A DNA stretch of 64,000 bases from Perlucidibaca aquatica (GTDB lineage: Bacteria; Pseudomonadota; Gammaproteobacteria; Pseudomonadales; Moraxellaceae): NCBI RefSeq assembly GCF_001676655.1, contig NZ_LZDB01000002.1:310001-374000 (forward strand), written 5' to 3'. Under the pieces are notes generated by a model. That model did not search any database. It had not been told where the DNA came from and saw only the letters and a list, made by a program, of their open reading frames with translations. Position 1 is the first letter of the stretch, and each line of letters starts with the position of its first letter. A program made the position numbers and the translations under genes. This document shows, piece by piece, positions 18,449 through 25,830 of the stretch.

Positions 18449-18477
18449 ATACAGCCCCATCAGTCCGCTTCGGGTCG
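18449..18477 (-). repeat. Module-boundary repeat, right end of the copper block
   Basis: The inverted copy of 8206-8234, matching at 26 of 29 bases. The 15-base core GTCCGCTTCGGGTCG is at 18463-18477. On the minus strand it begins directly after the TAA stop of the small gene at 18478. Confidence 0.6.
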
Positions 18478-18624
18478 TTATTGGACATCGGCCTCGTCAA
18501 AGAAAATTACCGACAACAGCTGCATGTAGGCCAGACGTTCCATCAGTTCTGACTTTTTCGTATCCAGTAGTGCTATCTGCTTTTTCATATCTGCAATTTG
18601 CTGTGCTGCTTCTAGTGCTGTCAT
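18478..18624 (-). CDS. 48-residue predicted coiled-coil protein
   Basis: Reads MTALEAAQQIADMKKQIALL and then DTKKSELMERLAYMQLLSVI, ending FFDEADVQ. The first 35 residues have heptad-like hydrophobic spacing and suggest a short helix or coiled coil. It lies 101 bp after the ParS-like gene on the same strand and may be the last gene of the SOS operon. Its stop codon abuts the boundary repeat. The ribosome-binding site is weak. Family unknown. Confidence 0.5.
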   Translation of the reverse strand: MTALEAAQQIADMKKQIALLDTKKSELMERLAYMQLLSVIFFDEADVQ

Positions 18625-18725
18625 GTCGAGCTCACTGTGATTGTTCACACTAGTGATAGAGCACGACTTCTTAGTTCGCTAGGTCAGCCTGAAAAATATT
18701 TCTTACCTTGGTCCGACTGGCTGGC

Positions 18726-19028
18726 TCAACGCTGCATCGCGCAGCGTAAGTAATGCAAAGCATGTGCGATGCCATTGGGTTCGTTGAGCATGACATTCAA
18801 CGGCGTTCTCCCATCAAAGGCTCTGTTATTGGTAGTGACCCAGCTGTAGCCAAGTTCTCGGTCGTACGGAAAGAGTGTGCGTAGGCACGCATGCATTTCC
18901 AGCAGTTGGTCATACCGGGAACCGCAGTAGTCCGATAGCCAGGCTTGCTCCGCGACTTCGCCCGCCTGCCAATGCTTTAGGAGTTGAGCCACCATCTTGG
19001 CTTTGTTTTCATCAATTTGATGCAGCAT
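18726..19028 (-). CDS. ParS/MbcA-like (DUF2384) toxin-binding-domain protein
   Basis: 100 residues from ATG 19028 (GGAG precedes it); a longer frame from 19118 overlaps the neighbour and lacks support. The C-terminal half, NNRAFDGRTPLNVMLNEPNG followed by a hydrophobic helix, matches the ParS/MbcA antitoxin C-terminal domain, which normally binds RES-type toxins. No RES toxin gene is next to it. The N-terminal half is not a clear Xre HTH. Its place in a umuDC operon suggests either an orphan antitoxin-fold protein or a new role in the SOS response. Confidence 0.65.
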   Translation of the reverse strand: MLHQIDENKAKMVAQLLKHWQAGEVAEQAWLSDYCGSRYDQLLEMHACLRTLFPYDRELGYSWVTTNNRAFDGRTPLNVMLNEPNGIAHALHYLRCAMQR

Positions 19029-19059
19029 GTTCCATCTCCAAAATACGAGGCCACCGTGG

Positions 19060-19431
19060 CTACACATGTTGAAACTCAGCAGGCGTTTCCATGGTGACAA
19101 CGTAGACGCGTTGCTCATCTCCCCAGGTCGCGAGCAATCCTTGAAGCACAGCCCCCTCCGGGGCTTTCACCCAGTAGGGCTTGTTCTTTAGGTCGCGCTC
19201 CATGTATCGGTCCATCACGATTTTGACCGAGCGTGGATTGAAGCGATTCCATTTGCGCTCTTTGATGGACTCCAACCGTGCGCACGGACCTTGAAAGAAC
19301 GGGCTTTGCACGCCGTGTCGCTCGCCCCAGCGTATCCACTTCAGCGAACCATCGCGAAGTCGAACAGGAAGGTGTACCTCTTGGTCTTTCCAGAGATGCA
19401 TTTGACCCTCGTATTCGATGCCGCTGCACAT
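19060..19431 (-). CDS. Short SRAP (HMCES/YedK)-like protein
   Basis: 123 residues. It begins Met-Cys, as SRAP proteins do; after Met removal Cys2 forms the thiazolidine cross-link to abasic sites. Later features fit the fold: the GPCARLESI segment in the place of NARAET, a PYWVKAPEGAVLQGLLATW strand region, and VVTMETPAEFQHV, where the His matches the catalytic His. It is about half the usual length (around 220). It is one base from the unknown gene upstream. Abasic-site protection would fit with error-prone polymerase V beside it. Confidence 0.6.
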   Translation of the reverse strand: MCSGIEYEGQMHLWKDQEVHLPVRLRDGSLKWIRWGERHGVQSPFFQGPCARLESIKERKWNRFNPRSVKIVMDRYMERDLKNKPYWVKAPEGAVLQGLLATWGDEQRVYVVTMETPAEFQHV

Positions 19432-19432
19432 A

Positions 19433-19795
19433 TCAGCCTGCCATGTCGAAGCTAACCGGTGGCTGAGTAACGCCTGCCACCAATCGAGCCATTGCCATCA
19501 CATCCGTCAATTCGCTGGTAAAGACCATGCCCGCGTGTGGTTGCCAGTGACCCTCAGCATCGAGTTGATAGAGCATCCAGCCTTCGGGCTCTTCAGCATG
19601 GACGACCTTTAAGACTGGCTGAGGAACTTGAATTTCAGTATCCATTGCTCGTGCGTGCTTTTGCAAAATGAAGGCATCGCTGTTCAGTCGGTAGCTGAAA
19701 TCCAGTCGAGAGCGCTCGCTAGGCAAGGGGCGAATCTCTGCCATCAGCGTATCGAGTAACTCTTTAATTCGAGCCTGCAACAGTGAGCTCATCAT
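19433..19795 (-). CDS. Unknown protein of the umuDC operon
   Basis: 120 residues from ATG 19795, which has GGAG about ten bases before it; a frame from 19819 lacks one. Soluble, mixed alpha/beta, with no motif that I recognise. Its position, between umuC (54 bp) and the SRAP-like gene (1 bp), points to a role in the same SOS-induced operon. Confidence 0.65.
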   Translation of the reverse strand: MMSSLLQARIKELLDTLMAEIRPLPSERSRLDFSYRLNSDAFILQKHARAMDTEIQVPQPVLKVVHAEEPEGWMLYQLDAEGHWQPHAGMVFTSELTDVMAMARLVAGVTQPPVSFDMAG

Positions 19796-19849
19796 GGTTG
19801 CCAGTCTCCATCTCGGCATGGATTGTCAGTATAGCGATAGCCCAGTAAG

Positions 19850-21121
19850 TCAGGCATACGCAATCGGTAGCTCGTCCCAACAGGTGGTGTAGCGCGGTGA
19901 TCGATCACCGGCGCGCATCTGCCAAGCGGCACTGAGTTGTGTGCTGGCGAGATGCAGAGTGCCAGAGCCTTGGGTCTTGTTAATCGAATCCATCAGGCTC
20001 ATCAAGCGTAGTCGCTTAGGATCATCGACAGGCGCAAACAGGTCAGTTTGCTGAATGCCTGCAGGCTCAATCTCGCCAAGCATGACGCCACATTTGTGAT
20101 ATTTCAGGCCTGGCACAAAGATCTGGCGCAGGCCTCTGAGAGCGGCCTTCATGAGAACGCCAGTATCGGCAGAGGCATGGTCAAGCGGTACGAGGGTGGT
20201 GCGCCGATACTGCTGATCTTGTTCTCTGAACGGATTGGTTCTGAGCATCACATAGACATTCGCACAGACTGATTGCTGTGCTCTCAGCTTTTCAGCTGCA
20301 CGGCTGATGTGATGGGTCAGTGCGGCTTTGATCGCGTGTGGATCGCTCACGGTTGTCCCAAAAGAGCGTGAAGCCATGATCTGCTGTTTGGGCTGGCCGA
20401 CATCCTCGAAGCTGAGGCAGGACTCGCCACGTAACTCACGCACCGTCTTTTCGAGCACGATGCCATAGCGTTTGCGAATCGAGACGCCATCGCAGCGCGC
20501 GAGATTGAGTACGGTTTCAATCCCATCCACACCGAGGCGCTTTGTGAGCTGCCTTCCAACGCCCCAGACTTCAGACACGGGGTAGGCGGCCATCCAGCGG
20601 TTCATCTCTTCAGGGGTGTGATCGAGTGTGTTGAACACACCACCAAACTCAGCATTTTTCTTGGCTAGGTGATTGGCGAATTTTGATAACGTTTTCGTTG
20701 GACCAATGCCGACACCGCAGGTCACCTTGATGTCCTGCTGGAGACGCTGACGAATCAAATACCCGTAGGTACTCGGATCGGCATAGCCTGCCAAGTTCAA
20801 AAATGACTCATCAATGGAGTAGCTCTCAACTTGAGGACACATGTCCTGCAGGATCGAGAGCATCCGCGAGCTCATGTCGCCATAGAGTGTGTAATTCGAG
20901 CTCTTGATGACCACACCATGCTCCGTGCAAAAGTCTTTCCACTGATGAATGGGCGCCCCCATGGGAATGCCTAAGGCCTTCGATTCCGCTGAGCGCGCCA
21001 CGATGCAGCCATCGTTATTGGAGAGCACGACTAAAGGCCGAGTCGCCAAAGCAGGGTCAAAGATCTTCTCGCAGGTTGCGTAGAAGTTGTTGGCATCCAC
21101 CAGGGCATAGATAGGCTTCAT
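19850..21121 (-). CDS. umuC: Y-family DNA polymerase V catalytic subunit UmuC
   Basis: 423 residues, full length for UmuC. Catalytic Asp9 (YALVDANNFYA) and the Asp104-Glu105 pair (YSIDESFLNL) are intact, followed by helix-hairpin-helix thumb motifs (SKFANHLAKK, EVWGVGRQLTKRLG) and the little-finger domain. It performs translesion synthesis with activated UmuD'. It overlaps umuD by four bases. Its location on an island is typical of horizontally moved umuDC/rumAB/rulAB genes. Confidence 0.95.
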   Translation of the reverse strand: MKPIYALVDANNFYATCEKIFDPALATRPLVVLSNNDGCIVARSAESKALGIPMGAPIHQWKDFCTEHGVVIKSSNYTLYGDMSSRMLSILQDMCPQVESYSIDESFLNLAGYADPSTYGYLIRQRLQQDIKVTCGVGIGPTKTLSKFANHLAKKNAEFGGVFNTLDHTPEEMNRWMAAYPVSEVWGVGRQLTKRLGVDGIETVLNLARCDGVSIRKRYGIVLEKTVRELRGESCLSFEDVGQPKQQIMASRSFGTTVSDPHAIKAALTHHISRAAEKLRAQQSVCANVYVMLRTNPFREQDQQYRRTTLVPLDHASADTGVLMKAALRGLRQIFVPGLKYHKCGVMLGEIEPAGIQQTDLFAPVDDPKRLRLMSLMDSINKTQGSGTLHLASTQLSAAWQMRAGDRSPRYTTCWDELPIAYA

Positions 21122-21573
21122 TGCTTTGCCTTCCTCGTGGGTTTCTTCAGATGCTCAACGATGTGGCTGGTGACCACACCAAAGATCTGCAGATCACTGC
21201 TCGGGCGCAGCACCGGATATGCCACCAAGACATTCTCCGAGTGCAGCTCAAATTGGCCACGAACTTTTTTGAGTCGTTTCACGACATATTTGCCATCGAT
21301 GCTGGCGACAACAATATGGCCCGACTCGGGTGGGCGAGAGGCATCAACCACTAGGACGGAGCCATCCACAATGCCGGCATCACGCATGGAGTCTCCAGTC
21401 GCCCGCACGAAGAAAGTAGCCTGAACGTTGTGGATCAGCCGCTCGTGAAGATCGATGGCATTCTGCACATAGTCAGCCGCTGGTGATGGAAATCCAGCAG
21501 GGATCAGCGTCTCTAACAAGGGGAGGCGCAAGGTACACGGGGAGGGATGGGGCTTTCCAATGATACTGATCAT
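21118..21573 (-). CDS. umuD: Polymerase V accessory subunit UmuD (S24 self-cleaving peptidase)
   Basis: 151 residues from ATG 21573. The cleavage site is Ala26-Gly27 (PAGFPSPAADY), the catalytic Ser62 is in GDSM and Lys99 is in YVVKRL, each two residues beyond the E. coli positions (24/25, 60, 97). E. coli has Cys-Gly at the cut; Ala-Gly is the common LexA-like form. RecA filaments would trigger its cleavage to UmuD'. A longer frame from 21669 reads through the boundary repeat and is rejected. The start codon lies inside the LexA box, so the start is odd. Confidence 0.9.
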   Translation of the reverse strand: MISIIGKPHPSPCTLRLPLLETLIPAGFPSPAADYVQNAIDLHERLIHNVQATFFVRATGDSMRDAGIVDGSVLVVDASRPPESGHIVVASIDGKYVVKRLKKVRGQFELHSENVLVAYPVLRPSSDLQIFGVVTSHIVEHLKKPTRKAKQ

Positions 21574-21583
21574 AAGAACAGTA
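21564..21583 (-). promoter_or_regulatory. LexA (SOS) box at umuD
   Basis: TACTG (21564-21568) and CAGTA (21579-21583) with ten bases between them match the gammaproteobacterial LexA consensus TACTG-N10-CAGTA exactly in the arms. It covers the predicted umuD start codon rather than lying upstream of it. Confidence 0.8.
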
Positions 21584-21650
21584 TCGTGGTGAGATAGCCC
21601 AGTGGTCAACAGGGTCGTTCGATCATTGTGAGTCTGGTATTGGCCGAAAT

Positions 21651-21883
21651 CGACCCGAAGCGGACGCATGGGTCTTTCACACCATTATTAATTGATGGTT
21701 GTCCGAATTGCTTAGCGCTGGCATGCTCAAGCTGTGATGATGTTGCAGTATTGGTCGGCAAAAAGTGCTGTGCCAGGTTTTTCAAGCCGTTGAAACTGCT
21801 GAAGCCTTTCTTCTCCCTCCGACGTTATGCAGCAGCCTGATGTCACTACGCAGCTATGGGCGCTGCATAAACCAAGTTAGGGT
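21651..21883 (+). repeat. Long repeat A: boundary motif plus attC-like end, left edge of the cassette array
   Basis: Starts with CGACCCGAAGCGGAC (21651-21665), passes CTGGCATGCTC (21718-21728) and ends in an attC-like hairpin: TTATGCAGC (21825-21833) pairs with GCTGCATAA (21862-21870), followed by AAGTTAG (21874-21880). The same order of elements recurs in inverted orientation at 25606-25830 (copy C), and without the boundary motif at 24125 (copy B). Confidence 0.65.
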
Positions 21884-21895
21884 ACTCTGACTCCG

Positions 21896-22450
21896 ATGTT
21901 AATCACCATTGATCGAAACATCCTTATCGCCGCGCTCAAAATCGAGCCAACGTCTTCGTTGGTCGCCACGATATTCACAGCGCATCGGGATGGAAACATT
22001 GCCATAGCAATTTCCGCGGCTAATCGTGTCGAGTATCGGGTCGGCGACGAGCACCCACAAACAGAGGAACAATTCCTGCATGATTGCTCCACGGGGGGAC
22101 TCGACAATCCAACGCTGCTCGATTATCCGCTCGACTGGGAGATGGGCTTGTGGGAGAGCTCGATTATAGACGCAGAGGGGTTTGACCTTGATACCCGAAT
22201 ACATGCTGTGCTGTTCCCAAATCTTCCCAACTTTCTTTCCACAGACCAAAACGACAAGGAGCGACGCAGGATACGAAACGTTAGATGTGACGTCTTCGCT
22301 ATATGGGGCCACATCAGGTTCGATCGCGACTATTTCATCACATCTGACCAAAGGTTCTTGAAGCGCAAGGACGCATTGGTCAAGCTCGGTGCCCGCGGCA
22401 TTTGCACGCCAGAGGAATTCGTCAAAAATGTTCTCATCCCAGCGCCCTAA
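21896..22450 (+). CDS. PIN-like domain protein
   Basis: 184 residues. It begins MLITIDRNILIAALK, with the first PIN acidic residue at Asp6, and ends with the PIN-type pattern DYFITSDQRFLKRKDALVKL, carrying acidic residues in FDRDYFITSD. PIN domains are metal-dependent RNases, often toxins. No antitoxin gene precedes it. A minus frame of the same length overlaps it but has no recognisable motif. It is the only plus-strand cassette; its stop (22448-22450) merges into the attC-like sequence. Confidence 0.7.
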   Translation: MLITIDRNILIAALKIEPTSSLVATIFTAHRDGNIAIAISAANRVEYRVGDEHPQTEEQFLHDCSTGGLDNPTLLDYPLDWEMGLWESSIIDAEGFDLDTRIHAVLFPNLPNFLSTDQNDKERRRIRNVRCDVFAIWGHIRFDRDYFITSDQRFLKRKDALVKLGARGICTPEEFVKNVLIPAP

Positions 22451-22616
22451 CAAGCAGTTCGAGTCGCTGTTTCGCGGCTGGTATGGCGTTGCCGCCGTCC
22501 CTCAACATGGTCGCTAGGCGTCACTAAAAATGAAGCGAAGCAGAACGGTCGGCGTTGCATTGTCAATTTTTTTGGGTTGTTGGATCTCAGGAGGTCCGGA
22601 TGACCGAAGGGTTAGG
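22447..22616. repeat. attC-like region between convergent cassettes
   Basis: Bounded by CCTAACAAGC on the left, overlapping the PIN stop, and GGTTAGGC on the right, overlapping the stop of the minus-strand gene. At 170 bp it is longer than most single attC sites and could be two sites fused tail to tail. Confidence 0.5.
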
Positions 22617-23103
22617 CACGGAACGCATCGGGGTACTTGAGTCCGAGAAATGCAACATTAAGAGCGAGAGCGACAGCTTTCTTTGCATCGTGCCGCAAAG
22701 TCTCACGATCGAATAGCACCTGTTCAATACTGACTTCAACATCATCATCAGCGTTTCGGTGAACTAAGGCATTTCTCCGTAGCCTCAAGCGGTTTGCTCT
22801 TTCGTCATAGTCGTATTTCTTCAGAAAATCTTCCCGTTTCTTGGATGTGTCGTAGCCATGAAATGCCAACGTTATTTCTATTACGGCTTGGGCAAGTAGA
22901 ACAGTTGCGAGCCAAGCACCTGCACAGTAGGCGTGCTCTAGTTCTTGAACTAATGTCTCCCGCTGATCGTGTGAATCTTGGCCGTACTTGCCTTCACCAA
23001 CGGCAACAGCCTCGAGATTGCGGAATTGAGTCCGCCTTCCGTTCCATACATCCTCGGGCGGACAGTAGCCTGCTTTGTCTAGCGGATCGTTATTGATGTC
23101 CAT
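22612..23103 (-). CDS. HEPN-like small protein (cassette gene)
   Basis: 163 residues. A mostly helical region carries LRLRRNALVHRNADD, where Arg110-Asn111 and His115 fit the HEPN R-N-x3-H RNase motif. Many HEPN proteins are toxins or RNA-cleaving defence proteins, but some are inactive. The ATG sits five bases from the attC end (GTTAGAC), the tight spacing typical of integron cassettes, and has no obvious ribosome-binding site. No partner antitoxin (MNT) is seen. Confidence 0.55.
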   Translation of the reverse strand: MDINNDPLDKAGYCPPEDVWNGRRTQFRNLEAVAVGEGKYGQDSHDQRETLVQELEHAYCAGAWLATVLLAQAVIEITLAFHGYDTSKKREDFLKKYDYDERANRLRLRRNALVHRNADDDVEVSIEQVLFDRETLRHDAKKAVALALNVAFLGLKYPDAFRA

Positions 23104-23109
23104 TGGAAT

Positions 23110-23168
23110 GTCTAACGCTCAAGTTAAGCGGCGGGAGTAGCCCCGTCCGCTTGAGTTTCTTGTTAAAT
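23110..23168 (-). repeat. Canonical-looking attC site
   Basis: Ends are GTCTAAC (23110-23116) and GTTAAAT (23162-23168). Inside, CTCAAG and AGCGG pair with CCGCT and TTGAG across the centre, with the four unpaired bases GTTA in only one arm, the extrahelical bases expected of attC. Read on the minus strand it runs TTTAACAAG to GCGTTAGAC, matching the orientation of the flanking genes. Confidence 0.75.
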
Positions 23169-23188
23169 GATGGCGATACAACAACATT

Positions 23189-23374
23189 TCAGCTTCTGTC
23201 GACAACGTTGTGTTTAACGCAGTCGTTATCGAGCTTTTTCTCTAAATCTTGGAGGGACCAGGATGAATATATGAGATCTCCGTTAACCTCAACCGTATAA
23301 GAGCCATTTTCGTATTTTCTAATGCTAGTTACTTGGTGATCTATTGTTGCGGTGCCAATGTATTTGTGACTCAT
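23189..23374 (-). CDS. Small hypothetical cassette protein
   Basis: 61 residues starting MSHKYIGTATIDHQVTSIRK. The middle has alternating polar and hydrophobic residues (beta strands) and the end a short helix (LQDLEKKLDND). GAGAGG lies six bases before the ATG. Flanked on both sides by attC-like sites. No family recognised. Confidence 0.6.
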   Translation of the reverse strand: MSHKYIGTATIDHQVTSIRKYENGSYTVEVNGDLIYSSWSLQDLEKKLDNDCVKHNVVDRS

Positions 23375-23404
23375 CGATGCCTCTCAAAAAGTAGATTTAA
23401 TAAC

Positions 23405-23450
23405 ACCTAACGTGTGAGCTCAGGGCGCGGCCGGCAGCGATTTGTTAGCC
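23405..23450 (-). repeat. Short attC-like site
   Basis: ACCTAAC (23405-23411) and GTTAGCC (23444-23450) bound a GC-rich imperfect palindrome. At 46 bp it is short for attC and may have lost part of the central arm. Confidence 0.6.
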
Positions 23451-23457
23451 CCCTTGC

Positions 23458-24102
23458 TTACAGATAGCCTTCTAACAGCTCTCTTACGCCGTCTATGGCG
23501 CTTCCAATATCTCTAAGGTCAAGCTTGTCCCATTCCGCGTGTAGAGCATGATTGCGGACCCCCGCAAAGGACTTAACGCGCTTGGCCTTTACTGGAGTAA
23601 GTACATTCGCCTTTGTAAGGTCGTCGATTAAAGGCTCCAAGGTCTTACCTTCAACCTCTATGCCATGCTTTCTGGCAATTCGCTTCACAACATCTTCGAG
23701 GACGGAAGAAGCAAGGATTGCCGACTCTTTCACTTTTCCGCCTCTATGGAAGTGCGAAGCATGGTCAAGGAAGTCATCAAATGCTGTTGCGTAGATCTGA
23801 TACTCAATCTTGGCAAGCAAACCACTCTTCGCTTCCTCCTCGATTGATACCAGAACGCCAAGCACCTTCCTAAGCACTTCTGTCTGGATACCGTTTACAT
23901 CCGGAAGCTTAACAAGACGCGCTAGTTCCTCTTGGTAGAAGCTGCCTGGCGGCGCGATTTGCACGATCGCATTTGCAGCCGACGACATCCATGCCTGCGC
24001 CGCAATAACGTCACCAACCCAATATTTGTCTCCTGCCCGGGAAAGCACCTGCCTTCCTCGCGCTACGAGCTCTTCAATTCTTTGGAGAATTTCTTTTTGC
24101 AT
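23458..24102 (-). CDS. HEPN-domain protein (cassette gene)
   Basis: 214 residues. The C-terminal 100 residues fit an abortive-infection/DUF4145-type HEPN fold: ESAILASSVLEDVVKRIARK, then FAGVRNHALHAEWDKLD, where Arg-Asn and the second His form the R-x4-H motif. The N-terminal half is helical and unassigned. GGAGG stands seven bases before the ATG. It may act on RNA or serve as an adaptor. Preceded and followed by attC-like ends. Confidence 0.65.
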   Translation of the reverse strand: MQKEILQRIEELVARGRQVLSRAGDKYWVGDVIAAQAWMSSAANAIVQIAPPGSFYQEELARLVKLPDVNGIQTEVLRKVLGVLVSIEEEAKSGLLAKIEYQIYATAFDDFLDHASHFHRGGKVKESAILASSVLEDVVKRIARKHGIEVEGKTLEPLIDDLTKANVLTPVKAKRVKSFAGVRNHALHAEWDKLDLRDIGSAIDGVRELLEGYL

Positions 24103-24124
24103 TGCGGAACCTCCATATTCAAGG

Positions 24125-24415
24125 GGCTAACTTAGTTTATACCGCAGTGGTGCGGTGTAATAAATTCGACGCGCTGTATAAGGCGGGGTCGCGAAGGGGG
24201 AGTCCAAGGCTTCCAATGCCTTGATGAAGCAGGCGCAGCACTCACTGCCGGCAAATATCGCAAATTCGTTGCTCCCGAGCATGCCAGAACATTGCCAGCG
24301 GAGCAGCCAGCTTATAAGTATCGCACAGCATCTCGAACGGCATCAGCGATACACCAGTGTTTGCGAAGTACTATTAGCAGCAGGTCAAATGTACAGTGCA
24401 ACGATTTGTTAGCTT
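24125..24415 (-). repeat. Long repeat B: attC-like site plus spacer
   Basis: CTAACTT (24127-24133), TTTATACCGC, and GCTGTATAAGG (24173-24183) match the attC-like end of copies A and C. GAGCATGCCAG (24277-24287) and the nearby GCCAGCGG match the distal part. The CGACCC motif is absent. The stretch ends with GTTAGCT (24408-24414), just after the Schlafen gene stop. No gene is present in these 290 bases. Confidence 0.6.
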
Positions 24416-25588
24416 TCACCTTCTCGGCGCCCAATTGCCATTCGCATCGAAATTGGGCGATTGGGTCATGCCGAATGCATTCCAGATCAAATCAATCGTT
24501 GGCCTAAGCGCCCTCATTAAATCTTCCACCTCGCCCTCAATAACCAATTCCGGCAGAAGCACGATGCTTCTATCTGAAGTTGGCGGTTCCCCGAAACGGA
24601 ACGAAACAGTATCGAGGCCAATCTGCGCCCCAAGAACGTCGAGCAACGTAATGAAGCAATAGTACGGCCCTGGAACATTTTGGTTGGAGTAGAAATCCAG
24701 ATACGACTCCAGCCCTTCCCTAAGATATGACTCGACCGACGATCCAGAGATCAGAATGTTTCCATTTTCGTCAGGGTATCCGACCGATGCAGCAGCTTCT
24801 ATGGAGCCATTTCTAAACAGCTGCACATACGACAAGCTCGGCTCACCAACGCGGCCAGAATAATTGACTTTCCCATCCAGATTGATCCGGTTGTTCCAGC
24901 CCCGTGAACCGGGCGGGCGAAGCATGCTGTTGATCAAGGTATCCGTATCAATTATGCCCGCCCCGCCAGGCCCAAAAGAGGCTAGTGGAACTAGGTGGAT
25001 AGCCAACACCGAGCGCTCATACAGTTCAACTGGAAGCTCGTGGCGCTCGTTGATTTTGTTTGCTCTATCTAGCCGAAACTGCCGTGCTCTTGCTGGAATG
25101 GCTTCCGACGATAGAAATGCATCCCGAATTTCGAAGACGTCCATGGGGTATTTCCCTGCAGAGTTCCGGCCGTAAAACTTCGAGTGCTCCTTGAAAGAAA
25201 TCAGATGCGGCCCCGTCCAACTCTTTGGTACTTCTACAGCCAACACAGATAGATCACCTACTGCAATTGGCTTGATCGAGAATTGAAGACGCGGAGATGC
25301 CCCAGACCTCAAGATTTGATCGAGCCTCAAAATTTCAGCGTCAACATCTACGTCACCAATCCCAGATATGGCTTGAGGCGATCCTTCGACATCTTCGATA
25401 CCAACAAGTAACAGCCCACCTCGCGTATTTGCAAAAGCGGTAACTTCAGCTATGAATCGAATCTTATCGCCGTCAGAATTACCGGGAAGCTGAGATTTAT
25501 ACTCAAGCACAGCACTTTCAGCAGCACCAGCCTCTACCAGTGCCAGGATGTCTTGATCGGTAATGAGGTCAAGCGGTTTGGATATCAC
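24416..25588 (-). CDS. Schlafen AlbA_2-domain protein
   Basis: 390 residues, GTG start at 25588 with AAGGA seven bases before. Residues about 25-70 show the AlbA_2 signature: a conserved Glu-Tyr-Lys (VLEYKSQLPG), then IRFIAEVTAFANTRGGLLLV and GIED. The rest (170-390) is unassigned. AlbA_2 proteins occur in regulators and in phage-defence islands. It is the first cassette from the right edge of the array and the largest. Confidence 0.75.
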   Translation of the reverse strand: MISKPLDLITDQDILALVEAGAAESAVLEYKSQLPGNSDGDKIRFIAEVTAFANTRGGLLLVGIEDVEGSPQAISGIGDVDVDAEILRLDQILRSGASPRLQFSIKPIAVGDLSVLAVEVPKSWTGPHLISFKEHSKFYGRNSAGKYPMDVFEIRDAFLSSEAIPARARQFRLDRANKINERHELPVELYERSVLAIHLVPLASFGPGGAGIIDTDTLINSMLRPPGSRGWNNRINLDGKVNYSGRVGEPSLSYVQLFRNGSIEAAASVGYPDENGNILISGSSVESYLREGLESYLDFYSNQNVPGPYYCFITLLDVLGAQIGLDTVSFRFGEPPTSDRSIVLLPELVIEGEVEDLMRALRPTIDLIWNAFGMTQSPNFDANGNWAPRR

Positions 25589-25605
25589 TGTTCCTTCCCG
25601 TGAAA

Positions 25606-25830
25606 GCTAACTTAATTTATGCCGCAGCACTGCGGTGTAATAATTTTTTTGCTTGCTGCATAAGGCGAAGGAAGGAGATAAAGTGCCATGTATTTCAAAG
25701 CTTTGGCGAAGAAAATACAATACTCCCTGCCGACAAATACCGCAAATCCTTTGATCCTGAGCATGCCAGCACGTTGCCAGCGGAAAAACCAGCTTGGATG
25801 TATCGCTAAGCATCCGTCCGCTTCGGGTCG
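25606..25830 (-). repeat. Long repeat C: boundary motif plus attC-like end, right edge of the cassette array
   Basis: The inverted counterpart of copy A: attC-like end at 25606-25668 (GCTAACTT, TTTATGCCGC, GCTGCATAAGG), then GAGCATGCCAG (25759-25769), and the outer motif GTCCGCTTCGGGTCG at 25816-25830. The rest of the interval to 25964 holds no gene. GCCTAAC at 25837-25843 resembles another attC end. Confidence 0.65.

Larger units (their letters stand above)
21651..25830. mobile_element. Integron-like gene-cassette array without an integrase (CALIN)
   Basis: Five genes (21896, 22612, 23189, 23458, 24416) are each followed within about 30 bases of the stop by (C/T)TAAC and preceded by an attC-type GTTA(G)-rich end. 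Four are on the minus strand and the leftmost is on the plus strand, tail to tail with its neighbour. Palindromic attC-like sites lie at 21822-21883, 22447-22616, 23110-23168, 23405-23450, 24125-24186 (with a second end near 24408) and 25606-25668. No integrase gene is visible. Long repeats in inverted orientation (copies A and C) bound the array. Confidence 0.65.

Noticed and set aside
21574-21669. Longer umuD starting at 21669
   Set aside because: The extra residues translate the boundary repeat and the LexA box, and would move the cleavage and catalytic residues far from family positions.
21899-22453. Minus frame of 184 codons over the PIN gene
   Set aside because: Same length by chance; no recognisable motif, while the plus frame has the PIN pattern and cassette-style flanks.
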